64,000 bases of DNA from Akkermansiaceae bacterium (lineage in GTDB: Bacteria > Verrucomicrobiota > Verrucomicrobiia > Verrucomicrobiales > Akkermansiaceae), in contig JANYEC010000076.1 in NCBI GenBank assembly GCA_025363295.1, positions 59,203-123,202 of the forward strand. Reading direction: 5' to 3'. The notes beneath the pieces were generated by a model that saw nothing but the letters and a program-made list of their open reading frames with translations, made no database searches and was not told where the DNA came from. This document shows, piece after piece, positions 44,297 through 52,000 of this stretch. A program made the translations under genes and the position numbers. The stretch's first letter is position 1, and the number at the start of each line of letters is the position of its first letter.

Positions 44297-45277
44297 ATGA
44301 AAACGAAATTCTCCACTCTCATTACTGCAAGTCTGGCTGTGGCGATGGTCCCTACGGCATTCGCCTTGGAGGCTCCGGCAGATGACGCACCCCCTCCTGC
44401 TGTGGATAGAAACTTCGTGAAACCCCTGCGTTTCGATCCACCCCCAGCCCAGGCAAATCTCCCTGAATCGCCCGAAACGGCATTCCTCGGGGTAGTCACA
44501 TCTGATGTCCCAGAAATGCTGGCCGAGCAGCTCGATCTCAAAGGCGACGAGGGCATCATTGTTAGATCGTTGATGCCAGATGGCCCTGCGGCAAAAGCGG
44601 GGATCTCGGTTCACGATATCATCACGCGGATGGACGATCAATTGATCCACTCTCCAGCAGACATTTCAAAATGCGTGGGTGGCCACAAACCGGGCGACAA
44701 GGTGAGTTTGGAAATCATCCACAAAGCAAAGGCTGCCAAGATCGATGTCATGCTCGGCTCGCGCCCAGCCGGAGTCGCGGCGAATGAGCCTCAGCCGATG
44801 GATCAACTCAATCTCGATGAATTTCCCAAAGAACTCGCGGATCGCATTCGTGGCGCGATCGCAGGCAACCTTGGCGGGCTTGATCTCCAGCCCAGTGACG
44901 ACGCGGTTCCACAAATTCCGCCGCAGTTAGGCAACGCGATGCAGGAGCTTAAAAAGAATCTCGAAAAAGCCCTCGCGGCACCCCAAGGCCTAGCAGGTGG
45001 TGGTATTCAAATGCAATCAGGTGCTACCATCCGCATGAAAGATCCTCAGGGCAGCATCGAAATTAGATCTAACAATGGAAGTAAAGAAGTCACTATCCGC
45101 GACCAAGAAGACAAGGTCGCTTGGTCAGGACCTTGGGATACGGAGCAGGACAAAGCCGCCGCGCCCGCAGACGTCCGCAAGCGTGTGGACGGCCTTAATC
45201 TCGACACAGATTTCAAAGGCAATGGCCTGAGATTCCAAATGCATCCACCCGCGGGACCTAACGCGGAGGGGCCATAA
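44297..45277 (+). CDS. Exported PDZ-domain protein
   Basis: A 326-residue protein with a signal peptide (KTKFSTLITASLAVAMVPTAFA). A single PDZ domain lies at about 65-150: AFLGVVTSDVPEMLAEQL, then GPAAKAGISVHDIITRMDDQ. No protease domain precedes it. The second half is less structured: a helical region (LGNAMQELKKNLEKALAA), then a stretch with SIEIRSNNGSKEVTIRDQED, and ends in a Pro/Gly tail. Its last-gene position in a sigma, membrane protein, PDZ unit suggests a periplasmic sensor or processing factor. Confidence 0.8.
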   Translation: MKTKFSTLITASLAVAMVPTAFALEAPADDAPPPAVDRNFVKPLRFDPPPAQANLPESPETAFLGVVTSDVPEMLAEQLDLKGDEGIIVRSLMPDGPAAKAGISVHDIITRMDDQLIHSPADISKCVGGHKPGDKVSLEIIHKAKAAKIDVMLGSRPAGVAANEPQPMDQLNLDEFPKELADRIRGAIAGNLGGLDLQPSDDAVPQIPPQLGNAMQELKKNLEKALAAPQGLAGGGIQMQSGATIRMKDPQGSIEIRSNNGSKEVTIRDQEDKVAWSGPWDTEQDKAAAPADVRKRVDGLNLDTDFKGNGLRFQMHPPAGPNAEGP

Positions 45278-45307
45278 ATTTTCCGGGGCTGTTTCATGGA
45301 TATGGTT

Positions 45308-45349
45308 CACACCCGTAATCGGCTCATACCGGTTGCGGGTGTGTTAGTT
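45308..45349 (+). terminator. Probable terminator after the sigma/PDZ operon
   Basis: The segments 45308-45322 and 45329-45343 pair over 15 positions, with 13 Watson-Crick and two G-U pairs, and close a six-base loop. A short TTAGTT follows. The T tract is weak, but the stem is strong and stands 30 bases after the PDZ gene and before the methyltransferase start at 45408. Confidence 0.55.
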
Positions 45350-45407
45350 GATGCGGAGGACCCTGCGCAACGATTGCAATTTATCCGCAATGTTTCATCC
45401 TCCCGCG

Positions 45408-46196
45408 ATGTCGCAACCCTACCTCTCACTTGAAGCCGAACTGCATGACGTGTTTTGGGAAGCTGAGGACGATGGCAGCGAGGTGCGACTGATGGCGGAA
45501 TTTCTCCGCAAGTATCCAGGGCCGGCCTTGGAGATCGGCGCAGGTTCAGGGCGATTGATGTTTCCGCTGGTGCAAATGGGGCTGGAGGTCGAGGGCTTAG
45601 AGCTTTCGCGAGACATGTTAGAGTTAGGCAGCCAGCGTGCAGAGTCCATGGGAATTCGGGCGCGAGTCCATCAGGGAGATATGTCATCATGGAATCCGGG
45701 CCGTAAATTTGCGGCGCTGCTGGCATCGGCATTTATCCTGCAACTCGCCGCTGACCCCGAAGCGACCCTGCTCCACTGGCATGCGCTTTTGGAAAATCAC
45801 GGCGGGCTCTATCTGACCGTTTTCATGCCCTATGCGGAATTGCTGGGGGACCTACCGGAAAACGAATGGTATCAGGACCACCGCGCCACCCTGCCGGACG
45901 GGCGCGTGGGACTGCTGGAAACCCGCCATCAGTTGGACCGAGAAAAACAAATTCTCCACCGCGAGCACCGCTACTCGGTTTCGGGGAATGAGCCGCTAAC
46001 ACACCAATCTGAGCAAACACTCCAATGGTTCGAGCACGCCCAGTTGCTCGCCTTGCTCAGCCGTTGCGGATTCCGGTGCGAGAGGTTTTTTGTCGATTTC
46101 GAGCCGAAGCGTATGGTCACCGACCCGGACCGGATCGATTTTGACGGGATTTTGACCTATCATCTCAGTCGTTTGCCGATGAAACCTTCAATTTGA
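45408..46196 (+). CDS. SAM-dependent methyltransferase (class I)
   Basis: About 262 residues from ATG 45408; in-frame ATGs at 45390 and 45351 lie over the terminator-like hairpin and are less likely. The SAM-binding motif is LEIGAGSGRLMFPLV at about 40-54. The acidic loop is VEGLELSRDMLELG, followed by RARVHQGDMSSW. The substrate is unknown. The sequence stands alone, 50 bases before opgG. It resembles small-molecule methyltransferases rather than RNA or protein methyltransferases. Confidence 0.82.
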   Translation: MSQPYLSLEAELHDVFWEAEDDGSEVRLMAEFLRKYPGPALEIGAGSGRLMFPLVQMGLEVEGLELSRDMLELGSQRAESMGIRARVHQGDMSSWNPGRKFAALLASAFILQLAADPEATLLHWHALLENHGGLYLTVFMPYAELLGDLPENEWYQDHRATLPDGRVGLLETRHQLDREKQILHREHRYSVSGNEPLTHQSEQTLQWFEHAQLLALLSRCGFRCERFFVDFEPKRMVTDPDRIDFDGILTYHLSRLPMKPSI

Positions 46197-46220
46197 TGAA
46201 AGAAATACAAATTGCCATTC

Positions 46221-46249
46221 TTGACTGTGAGGGGGTAACGGTTTTATGA
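46221..46249 (+). promoter_or_regulatory. Possible promoter of the opgG operon
   Basis: TTGACT (46221-46226) and TTATGA (46244-46249) are separated by exactly 17 bases, a good sigma-70 arrangement. The -10 box overlaps the ATG at 46246, so if it is used the transcript would start near 46256 and translation would need another start, with GTG 46258 next in frame. Confidence 0.35.
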
Positions 46250-47808
46250 CCTTGGTTGTGTCACGCAATTTCTTACTGCTAGCAGCCTTCGGCGCATTGG
46301 CTTCATCCGCTTTCTGTCAAACATGGGAGCGCGAAGATCTAGGATTCGAGAGTGTCCAGAGCCGAGCGCGCGACCTCGCCAACAAACCCTACGTGGCACC
46401 TAATCGCGATAACTTGCCAGCTTGGATGAATAATCTAACCTACGATCAATATCGCGACATCCGCTTCAATCCCGACCAGGCACTGTGGGCGACCGAGAAA
46501 CTCCCCTTCCGCGCGATGTTTTTCCATCCTGGTTACCTTTTTCGTGAGCCAGTCACCCTCAATGAATTCACCCAAACCCATCAGCAGCAGATCCGGCTGG
46601 CGGAGGCATATTTCAACTACGGTCCGCTAATTAACAAACACGGCGACCTGCCATCCGACGGTGGCTTTGCGGGATTCCGGCTGCATACGCCGCTGAACAA
46701 CCCCGACGTTTACGACGAACTCGCCGTTTTCCAAGGTGCCTGCAATTGGCGCGCTCTTGGTAAAAATCAACACTACGGTCTTACCTCTCGCGGGATCGCT
46801 GTGGACACCGGGATGGAAGATCCGAAGGAGGAGTTTCCGAGCTTCCGGGAATTCTGGTTGCGCAAGCCGGATGCTGGAGACACCCAAGCACGGATTTACG
46901 CGCTTCTCGATGGCCCATCTTTCTCGGGTGCCTATCAGTTTAAAATCAGTCCGGGAAATACCACGATTGTCGATGTGACCGCAGTGATTTTCACCCGCAA
47001 GGTGGTGCAGCGCCTTGGCATCGCTCCGATGTCTAGCATGTTTTGGTTCGGTGAAAACTCTAAGCGCCGCTTCGATGATTTCCGCCCGGAAGTTCATGAT
47101 TCGGATGGCCTAGCGATCCGCATGGGAACGGGTGAGCGCTTGTGGCGTCCGATTTCTAACGATTCCGGGAAACTTGAGTTCAGCTCATTTGACATGGAAA
47201 AATGCGATGGCTTCGGGCTGCTCCAGCGTGACCGCCGTTACAGCGCTTACGAAGACGCGGAAGCCGCTTATCACCTCCGCCCGTCGCTGTGGATTGAGCC
47301 GACTTCCAATTGGGGGCCGGGCCGTGTCACATTAATGGAAATGCCAACAGCCAATGAGTTCGCTGACAACACCGTGGCGATGTGGGAGCCTGCCCATATT
47401 CCTCAGCCCGGAGACCGGATCGAATTTTCATATAAGCAACATTGGACCACGAACGAGGACCCATCGATGGCTGATGGCCACGTCGTCGCCACACGGACCG
47501 GCACCCAGACCGGGCAGCCGGAACAACGCGTCATGATTGTTGAGTTTGCTGGAAACGCCCTGAATCAACCGAACGAAACGCCGCTGACTCCTTCGGTGCA
47601 GGCCGTGGGTCCAGGCGCTGACCGGGTGAAAATCCAAAACGTCACCATCCAGCAGGTTCCTGAGGCCCGCTGGCGTGTCGCATTCCAACTCTCTTCTGCC
47701 GCCGATGGTGGAAAATTGGCAGATGTGGGGCCCATCGAGCTTCGTTGTTGCCTGAAGCGCGGAGATAATTTCCTCACCGAAACATGGGTCCACCGCGTCA
47801 CTCCTTAG
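46246..47808 (+). CDS. opgG: Periplasmic glucan biosynthesis protein (OpgG/MdoG family)
   Basis: About 520 residues with a signal peptide (SRNFLLLAAFGALASSAF). OpgG/OpgD act on the beta-glucan backbone in the periplasm, branching or releasing osmoregulated glucans. The marks are LGFESVQSRARDLANKPY, LTYDQYRDIRFNPDQALW, GGFAGFRLHTPLN, GMEDPKEEFPSFREFWLRKP, GLLQRDRRYSAYEDAEA and EPTSNWGPGRVTLMEMPTA. All are typical. The ATG at 46246 is the first start; GTG 46258 is a serious alternative that gives a cleaner signal peptide. opgH follows after a small membrane protein gene. Confidence 0.93.
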   Translation: MTLVVSRNFLLLAAFGALASSAFCQTWEREDLGFESVQSRARDLANKPYVAPNRDNLPAWMNNLTYDQYRDIRFNPDQALWATEKLPFRAMFFHPGYLFREPVTLNEFTQTHQQQIRLAEAYFNYGPLINKHGDLPSDGGFAGFRLHTPLNNPDVYDELAVFQGACNWRALGKNQHYGLTSRGIAVDTGMEDPKEEFPSFREFWLRKPDAGDTQARIYALLDGPSFSGAYQFKISPGNTTIVDVTAVIFTRKVVQRLGIAPMSSMFWFGENSKRRFDDFRPEVHDSDGLAIRMGTGERLWRPISNDSGKLEFSSFDMEKCDGFGLLQRDRRYSAYEDAEAAYHLRPSLWIEPTSNWGPGRVTLMEMPTANEFADNTVAMWEPAHIPQPGDRIEFSYKQHWTTNEDPSMADGHVVATRTGTQTGQPEQRVMIVEFAGNALNQPNETPLTPSVQAVGPGADRVKIQNVTIQQVPEARWRVAFQLSSAADGGKLADVGPIELRCCLKRGDNFLTETWVHRVTP

Positions 47809-48371
47809 ATACTCTTCGCCCTCTCAACGAGCTTGAGCTCAACGAGTGGGAGGAGGCATACGCAGCCGTCGAAGCCTATCTCCAAGCACTGCGCCTGCGA
47901 AATCGTCTTCTCGTGGCTGAGCTCGTCCGCAGCATTCTCTGGCGCGCCTCGGCCCGCCGTGTCAATGAACCAGAGAAGCCCGCACGCCTGTTAGCAATGG
48001 AGGAAGCACTCTCAGAAGTCGCGGAATGGACGCAGGATGTGCTCGACGTGCCATTAGAAAATCGCCGCCTCGCCGCTCGTGGTCGCTTGGCTCTACTGCT
48101 TGCTGGGATGCCCGGAAAATGGCAAGGGGTTTTCCTAACACCCGAGCCATGGCCACCCGAATTTGTGGAGTCCATGAAAAAATCTTACCTCGCCGCAGGG
48201 CCGCAGTTTGCCCAGTTGACGATGAACCCAAGACCCTTGGAGCTCAACGCCATAGGCAGCGGAGCCGCCCAATGGTGGGAAACCATGGACCGCCAGCCCG
48301 TCGTTCGTTTCATGTTCGTCGGCCTTCTGATCGGCCTGCTCATCCTCACCGTGTGGTTCATCCTGTTATAA
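47784..48371 (+). CDS. Small tail-anchored membrane protein between opgG and opgH
   Basis: A 195-residue protein starting inside opgG (25-base overlap) and ending eight bases before opgH. The soluble N-terminal ~165 residues are helical (LELNEWEEAYAAVEAYLQAL, LVAELVRSILWRASARRVNE, LLAGMPGKWQGVFL). A C-terminal membrane helix (FMFVGLLIGLLILTVWFIL) would hold it in the inner membrane facing the cytoplasm. I recognise no family. In E. coli opgG and opgH are directly adjacent with nothing between them, so this protein may be a lineage-specific partner of the glucan synthase. Confidence 0.72.
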   Translation: MGPPRHSLDTLRPLNELELNEWEEAYAAVEAYLQALRLRNRLLVAELVRSILWRASARRVNEPEKPARLLAMEEALSEVAEWTQDVLDVPLENRRLAARGRLALLLAGMPGKWQGVFLTPEPWPPEFVESMKKSYLAAGPQFAQLTMNPRPLELNAIGSGAAQWWETMDRQPVVRFMFVGLLIGLLILTVWFILL

Positions 48372-48379
48372 ACTCACTC

Positions 48380-50539
48380 ATGGAAAATCCCGATCCGCCA
48401 CCCGGCACTCTATCACCCGGCGATACCACGAAACCCTTCTTCAGTCTTTTTCGTACACGTCTGCGGCGGACCTTTTTCTTTGGCAGCGTTCTCATCGTCA
48501 ATATCATCGCCAGCCTGTGGCTCGCTGACTTGTTTTGGCGCATGGGTTTTCAAAAAGCCCACTTCCCACTGTTAGTGATTTTTGTGGTTCTTAACGGACT
48601 TCTAACACTGGGTTCCTTCCACGCGATTTTCGGTGCGTTCGATATGTTGCTTGGTCGGAAGCGCTCGGTCCGGATCACTCAGCTCGCCGAGGGAAAAACT
48701 GGCCCGCTCGCGATGCGTCATGCTGTGGTCATGCCCGTTTACAATGAAGATAGCGTGCGGACTTGCGCCCGCATCGAAGCGATTTATCGTTCGATCGAGG
48801 CCACCGGTCAGCTCGACTCGTTTGACTTTTACATCCTCAGCGATACCCGCGACCTCGATCTTTGGGTGCTTGAGGAAACCTCGTGGACCAATCTCTGCCG
48901 CCGTCTCGATGCGTTCGGGAAAATTTACTACCGCCGCCGCAAGACCAATGAAAATCGCAAAGCGGGCAATATCGGTGACTTTGTCCGCACCTGGGGTGGT
49001 CATTACGAGTCGATGCTTGTGCTCGATGCGGACAGTCTCATGGACGGCGCGGACATTCTGAAAATGACCCGCGTGATGGAAGCCTATCCACGCCTCGGGA
49101 TTCTTCAAACCCCGCCGAAGCTGATTCGTGGTGCCTCTGTTTTTACCCGTCTCCAACAGTTCGCCATGCGCCTCTACGGTCCGCTTTTCATTCGCGGGTT
49201 GAATTTCTGGCAGCTCAGTGGAGGCAGCTATTGGGGCCACAATGCGCTGATCCGCCTGAAGCCGTTTTCCGAGTATTGCGAGCTACCTGCCCTTCCCGGC
49301 CGCGAGCCCTTTGGCGGGCGAATTCTCAGCCATGACTTCGTAGAGGCCGCGCTGATGGTGACGAAAGGCTGGGAGGTCTGGCTCGCTTGGGACATCGAGG
49401 GCACCTACGAAGAAGCCCCGCCCACGCTGGTGGATCACCTCATTCGGGACCGCCGCTGGTGTCAGGGAAATTTGCAGCATATGTGGCTCATTTTCGCCCG
49501 GAAATTGCCATTTTCCGTTCGAATGCATCTGTTCATGGGGATCATGGCCTACCTCGGCAGTCCTATCTGGTTTCTCTTCCTCCTGCTCGGCACTTGGGTT
49601 GCTTGGGACCGCAGCACCAGCGAGCTCAGTCAACTCCCTTTCGAAAATTATGCCGCCCGTTGGTTTCACATCAATGGCATCGAGCAGAGCATCATTCTTA
49701 CGCTCGCCATTTTCGCCCTGCTCTTTCTACCAAAAATTCTGGCAGTGATCGGCGGCATTCTCACCCCAAGCATCCGCCGTTCCTTCGGTGGAGCGATTCC
49801 AATTCTAATCGGTGCGCTGCTAGAAACGATAGTCTCCATGTTGCTCGCTCCCTGTATCATGGCAGCCCACACCGTAATGGTCATCAGCATCATCATGGGA
49901 CGCGCCGTAGGTTGGGGAAACCAAAACCGCGAGACGGACGGCACCTCTTGGGGCGATGCATTTCGGTTTCACGCGGTGCAAACCATTCTCGGTATCGTCT
50001 GGACGGTGGTCGCTCTGAAAATTAGCCTCACCTTCACCGCTTGGATGATTCCAATTTTGTTAGGCCTTGTTCTATCAGCTCCCGTCTCGGTCATCACCAG
50101 CCGCTCGCGCTATGGCCGGGCATTGGCCAGACACAAGATCCTCGCCACTCCGGAAGAACTCAACCTACCGGAAATCATCAAGCTCGCTGACAATGCCACC
50201 GCTGCGGTTGATCCGGCGTTAGATGCCTCGTTGGATGCCCGCCGAGGCATCGTGGCCGCCATTGTCGATCCTTACGTGAATGGCGTCCACGTTTCTCTGC
50301 TAGAACATTCCGAGCTCAAGGATGCCGATAGCGTGTTGGCCGAACGTTGTCTGACTGAAGGCCCTGCTGGACTTTCCAAAAACGAACTTTCCGAACTGCT
50401 TTACCTTGCCCCCGCCATGCTCATGATGCACCGGGCGGTCTGGCTTCGCCCAAATGAAGGGATGCACAGCGTTTGGACCCAAGCGGTCGAGAGCTATCGT
50501 CGCCGGTTAGACCAAGCTCCTGCTGTCGAAGTTAGATAA
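48380..50539 (+). CDS. opgH: Glucans biosynthesis glucosyltransferase OpgH (MdoH)
   Basis: A 719-residue inner-membrane family 2 glycosyltransferase that makes the beta-1,2-glucan backbone from UDP-glucose. The catalytic motifs are complete: MPVYNEDS, LDADSLMDG (DxD), SHDFVEAALM and RDRRWCQGNLQH (QxxRW-type). About seven hydrophobic segments flank the domain (FFFGSVLIVNIIASLWL, FHINGIEQSIILTLAIFALL, TVVALKISLTFTAWMIP). It is shorter than the 847 residues of E. coli OpgH, mainly at the N-terminus. ATG 48380 is preferred over an upstream open frame beginning inside the previous gene. Confidence 0.94.
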   Translation: MENPDPPPGTLSPGDTTKPFFSLFRTRLRRTFFFGSVLIVNIIASLWLADLFWRMGFQKAHFPLLVIFVVLNGLLTLGSFHAIFGAFDMLLGRKRSVRITQLAEGKTGPLAMRHAVVMPVYNEDSVRTCARIEAIYRSIEATGQLDSFDFYILSDTRDLDLWVLEETSWTNLCRRLDAFGKIYYRRRKTNENRKAGNIGDFVRTWGGHYESMLVLDADSLMDGADILKMTRVMEAYPRLGILQTPPKLIRGASVFTRLQQFAMRLYGPLFIRGLNFWQLSGGSYWGHNALIRLKPFSEYCELPALPGREPFGGRILSHDFVEAALMVTKGWEVWLAWDIEGTYEEAPPTLVDHLIRDRRWCQGNLQHMWLIFARKLPFSVRMHLFMGIMAYLGSPIWFLFLLLGTWVAWDRSTSELSQLPFENYAARWFHINGIEQSIILTLAIFALLFLPKILAVIGGILTPSIRRSFGGAIPILIGALLETIVSMLLAPCIMAAHTVMVISIIMGRAVGWGNQNRETDGTSWGDAFRFHAVQTILGIVWTVVALKISLTFTAWMIPILLGLVLSAPVSVITSRSRYGRALARHKILATPEELNLPEIIKLADNATAAVDPALDASLDARRGIVAAIVDPYVNGVHVSLLEHSELKDADSVLAERCLTEGPAGLSKNELSELLYLAPAMLMMHRAVWLRPNEGMHSVWTQAVESYRRRLDQAPAVEVR

Positions 50540-50551
50540 CCTCAAAAATCC

Positions 50552-51733
50552 ATGCTCCAGCTCAACCCAGATCTCACCGATCTCGTCTCCGATGCCGCTG
50601 CCACCTTCATGGATCGCTTCCACGGCATTGCGACGATCACCGCCGCTGCTCCCGGTCGCGTGAATCTCATCGGCGAACATATCGACTATTGCGATGGCTT
50701 TGTAATGCCCTTCGCAATTGACCGCTACGTCGTCATCGTCGGCTGCGCCAATGGCACCACTCAGGCCCGTATCAGCTCGGAGGTGAGCGATGAAATTGTC
50801 GTTCTTGACCTCACCTTGCCGCAGGAAGTCGGCGAGCCTAAGTGGGCAAACTACCTACGCGGTGTCATCCGCGGTTTTCAAGATCGTGGCCATAACATCC
50901 CTGGTTTCGATGCATTCATCCTCTCATCCGTGCCCGGCGGTGCGGGGCTTTCTTCTTCGGCCGCTCTTGAGTCCGCCACCGCCACGTTTCTCGAAGGCCT
51001 GCTAGATACCGTATTAGACACTCGGGAAAAGGCTCTACTCTGTCAGAAAGCCGAGCACGAATTTGCGAATTGTCCCTGCGGCATCATGGACCAATTCGCG
51101 TCCTGTTTTGGAAAACCCAATCGCCTCATTCTCATCGACTGCCAAACCGGAGAACCCGAGCTTATCCCTTTTGAAAATCCGGATCTCACCGTTCTAATTT
51201 CTAACACAATGGTCCACCACGAGCTCTCGGATGGTGGCTATGCTGCCCGCCGCAAACACACCGAAGACGGCCTCGCCATCCTCGGTAAAGCCTCTTGGCG
51301 CGATGTGAGTTCCGCCGATGTCCAAGCGCATTGGGAAAAACTCGGTGATCCTATCAACCGCCGCTCGCGCCATGTCGTCGGTGAGATTTCCCGCACTATC
51401 GCCGCCGCGGCTGCTCTTGCGAGAAACGACTTCGAAACTCTAGGCCCGCTGATGGCCGCCAGCCACGATTCCCTGCGCGATGATTTCGAGGTCTCCTGCA
51501 AAGAACTCGATTTGATGGTGGAAATCGCCCGCAAAATCGGGCGCAGCGGCGGCGTTATCGGTGCCCGCATGACCGGCGGTGGATTCGGTGGCTCCACGGT
51601 CACTCTCTGCGAGTCGCGCAAGGCCTCAGCTATCGCGACCACCCTCGCCAGCGAATACGAAAAAGCCACAGGCATCACCCCGCAAATTTTCGCCTCCCGC
51701 CCATCGCAAGGGGCGCATCTCATCGGGAAGTAA
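50552..51733 (+). CDS. galK: Galactokinase
   Basis: A 393-residue cytoplasmic GHMP kinase that phosphorylates galactose at C1. The galactokinase signature is PGRVNLIGEHIDYCDGFVMP at about 32-51. Motif 2 is VPGGAGLSSSAALESATA and motif 3 GARMTGGGFGGSTVTL. CGIMDQFAS carries the catalytic Asp region. It follows opgH by 12 bases. No galT or galE is adjacent, so the coupling to glucan synthesis is only positional. The next feature is a tRNA gene. Confidence 0.95.
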   Translation: MLQLNPDLTDLVSDAAATFMDRFHGIATITAAAPGRVNLIGEHIDYCDGFVMPFAIDRYVVIVGCANGTTQARISSEVSDEIVVLDLTLPQEVGEPKWANYLRGVIRGFQDRGHNIPGFDAFILSSVPGGAGLSSSAALESATATFLEGLLDTVLDTREKALLCQKAEHEFANCPCGIMDQFASCFGKPNRLILIDCQTGEPELIPFENPDLTVLISNTMVHHELSDGGYAARRKHTEDGLAILGKASWRDVSSADVQAHWEKLGDPINRRSRHVVGEISRTIAAAAALARNDFETLGPLMAASHDSLRDDFEVSCKELDLMVEIARKIGRSGGVIGARMTGGGFGGSTVTLCESRKASAIATTLASEYEKATGITPQIFASRPSQGAHLIGK

Positions 51734-51819
51734 CGAGATTTACGATTTCTCCAAGAATCCATCGGCCAAAGGTTGACGTCCCGCCGATGCTATGTTTCAA
51801 ACCTCTCGACCTGCTTCCC

Positions 51820-51909
51820 GGAACGGTGGCTGAGTGGTCGAAAGCACTCCCTTGCTAAGGGAACGTACGGGTAACCGTACCGAGGGTTCGAATCCCTCCC
51901 GTTCCGCCA
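51820..51909 (+). tRNA. tRNA-Ser (anticodon GCU)
   Basis: A 90-base tRNA that reads AGC and AGU serine codons. The acceptor stem GGAACGG pairs with CCGTTCC, and a CCA end is encoded in the DNA. The anticodon arm CTCCCTTGCTAAGGGA has loop TTGCTAA, giving GCU (GCT in DNA). A long variable arm (CGTACGGGTAACCGTACCG) marks it as a class II tRNA, and the T arm contains GGTTCGAATCC. A weak TTGACG-17-TTCAAA pair lies upstream. Confidence 0.97.
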
Positions 51910-52000
51910 TCGTCGGCAAGTTGCAGTGACTTTTCAAAGAATCATTTTTGGCGAATGATCCTGCTCGACGGAAATGCGCTTGCCCTGCGAATCTTCACAC

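Noticed and set aside
48026..48379. Long N-terminal extension of OpgH
   Set aside because: It runs out of frame through the preceding gene and has the Arg/Pro-rich look of a shadow frame. The first plausible start is ATG 48380.
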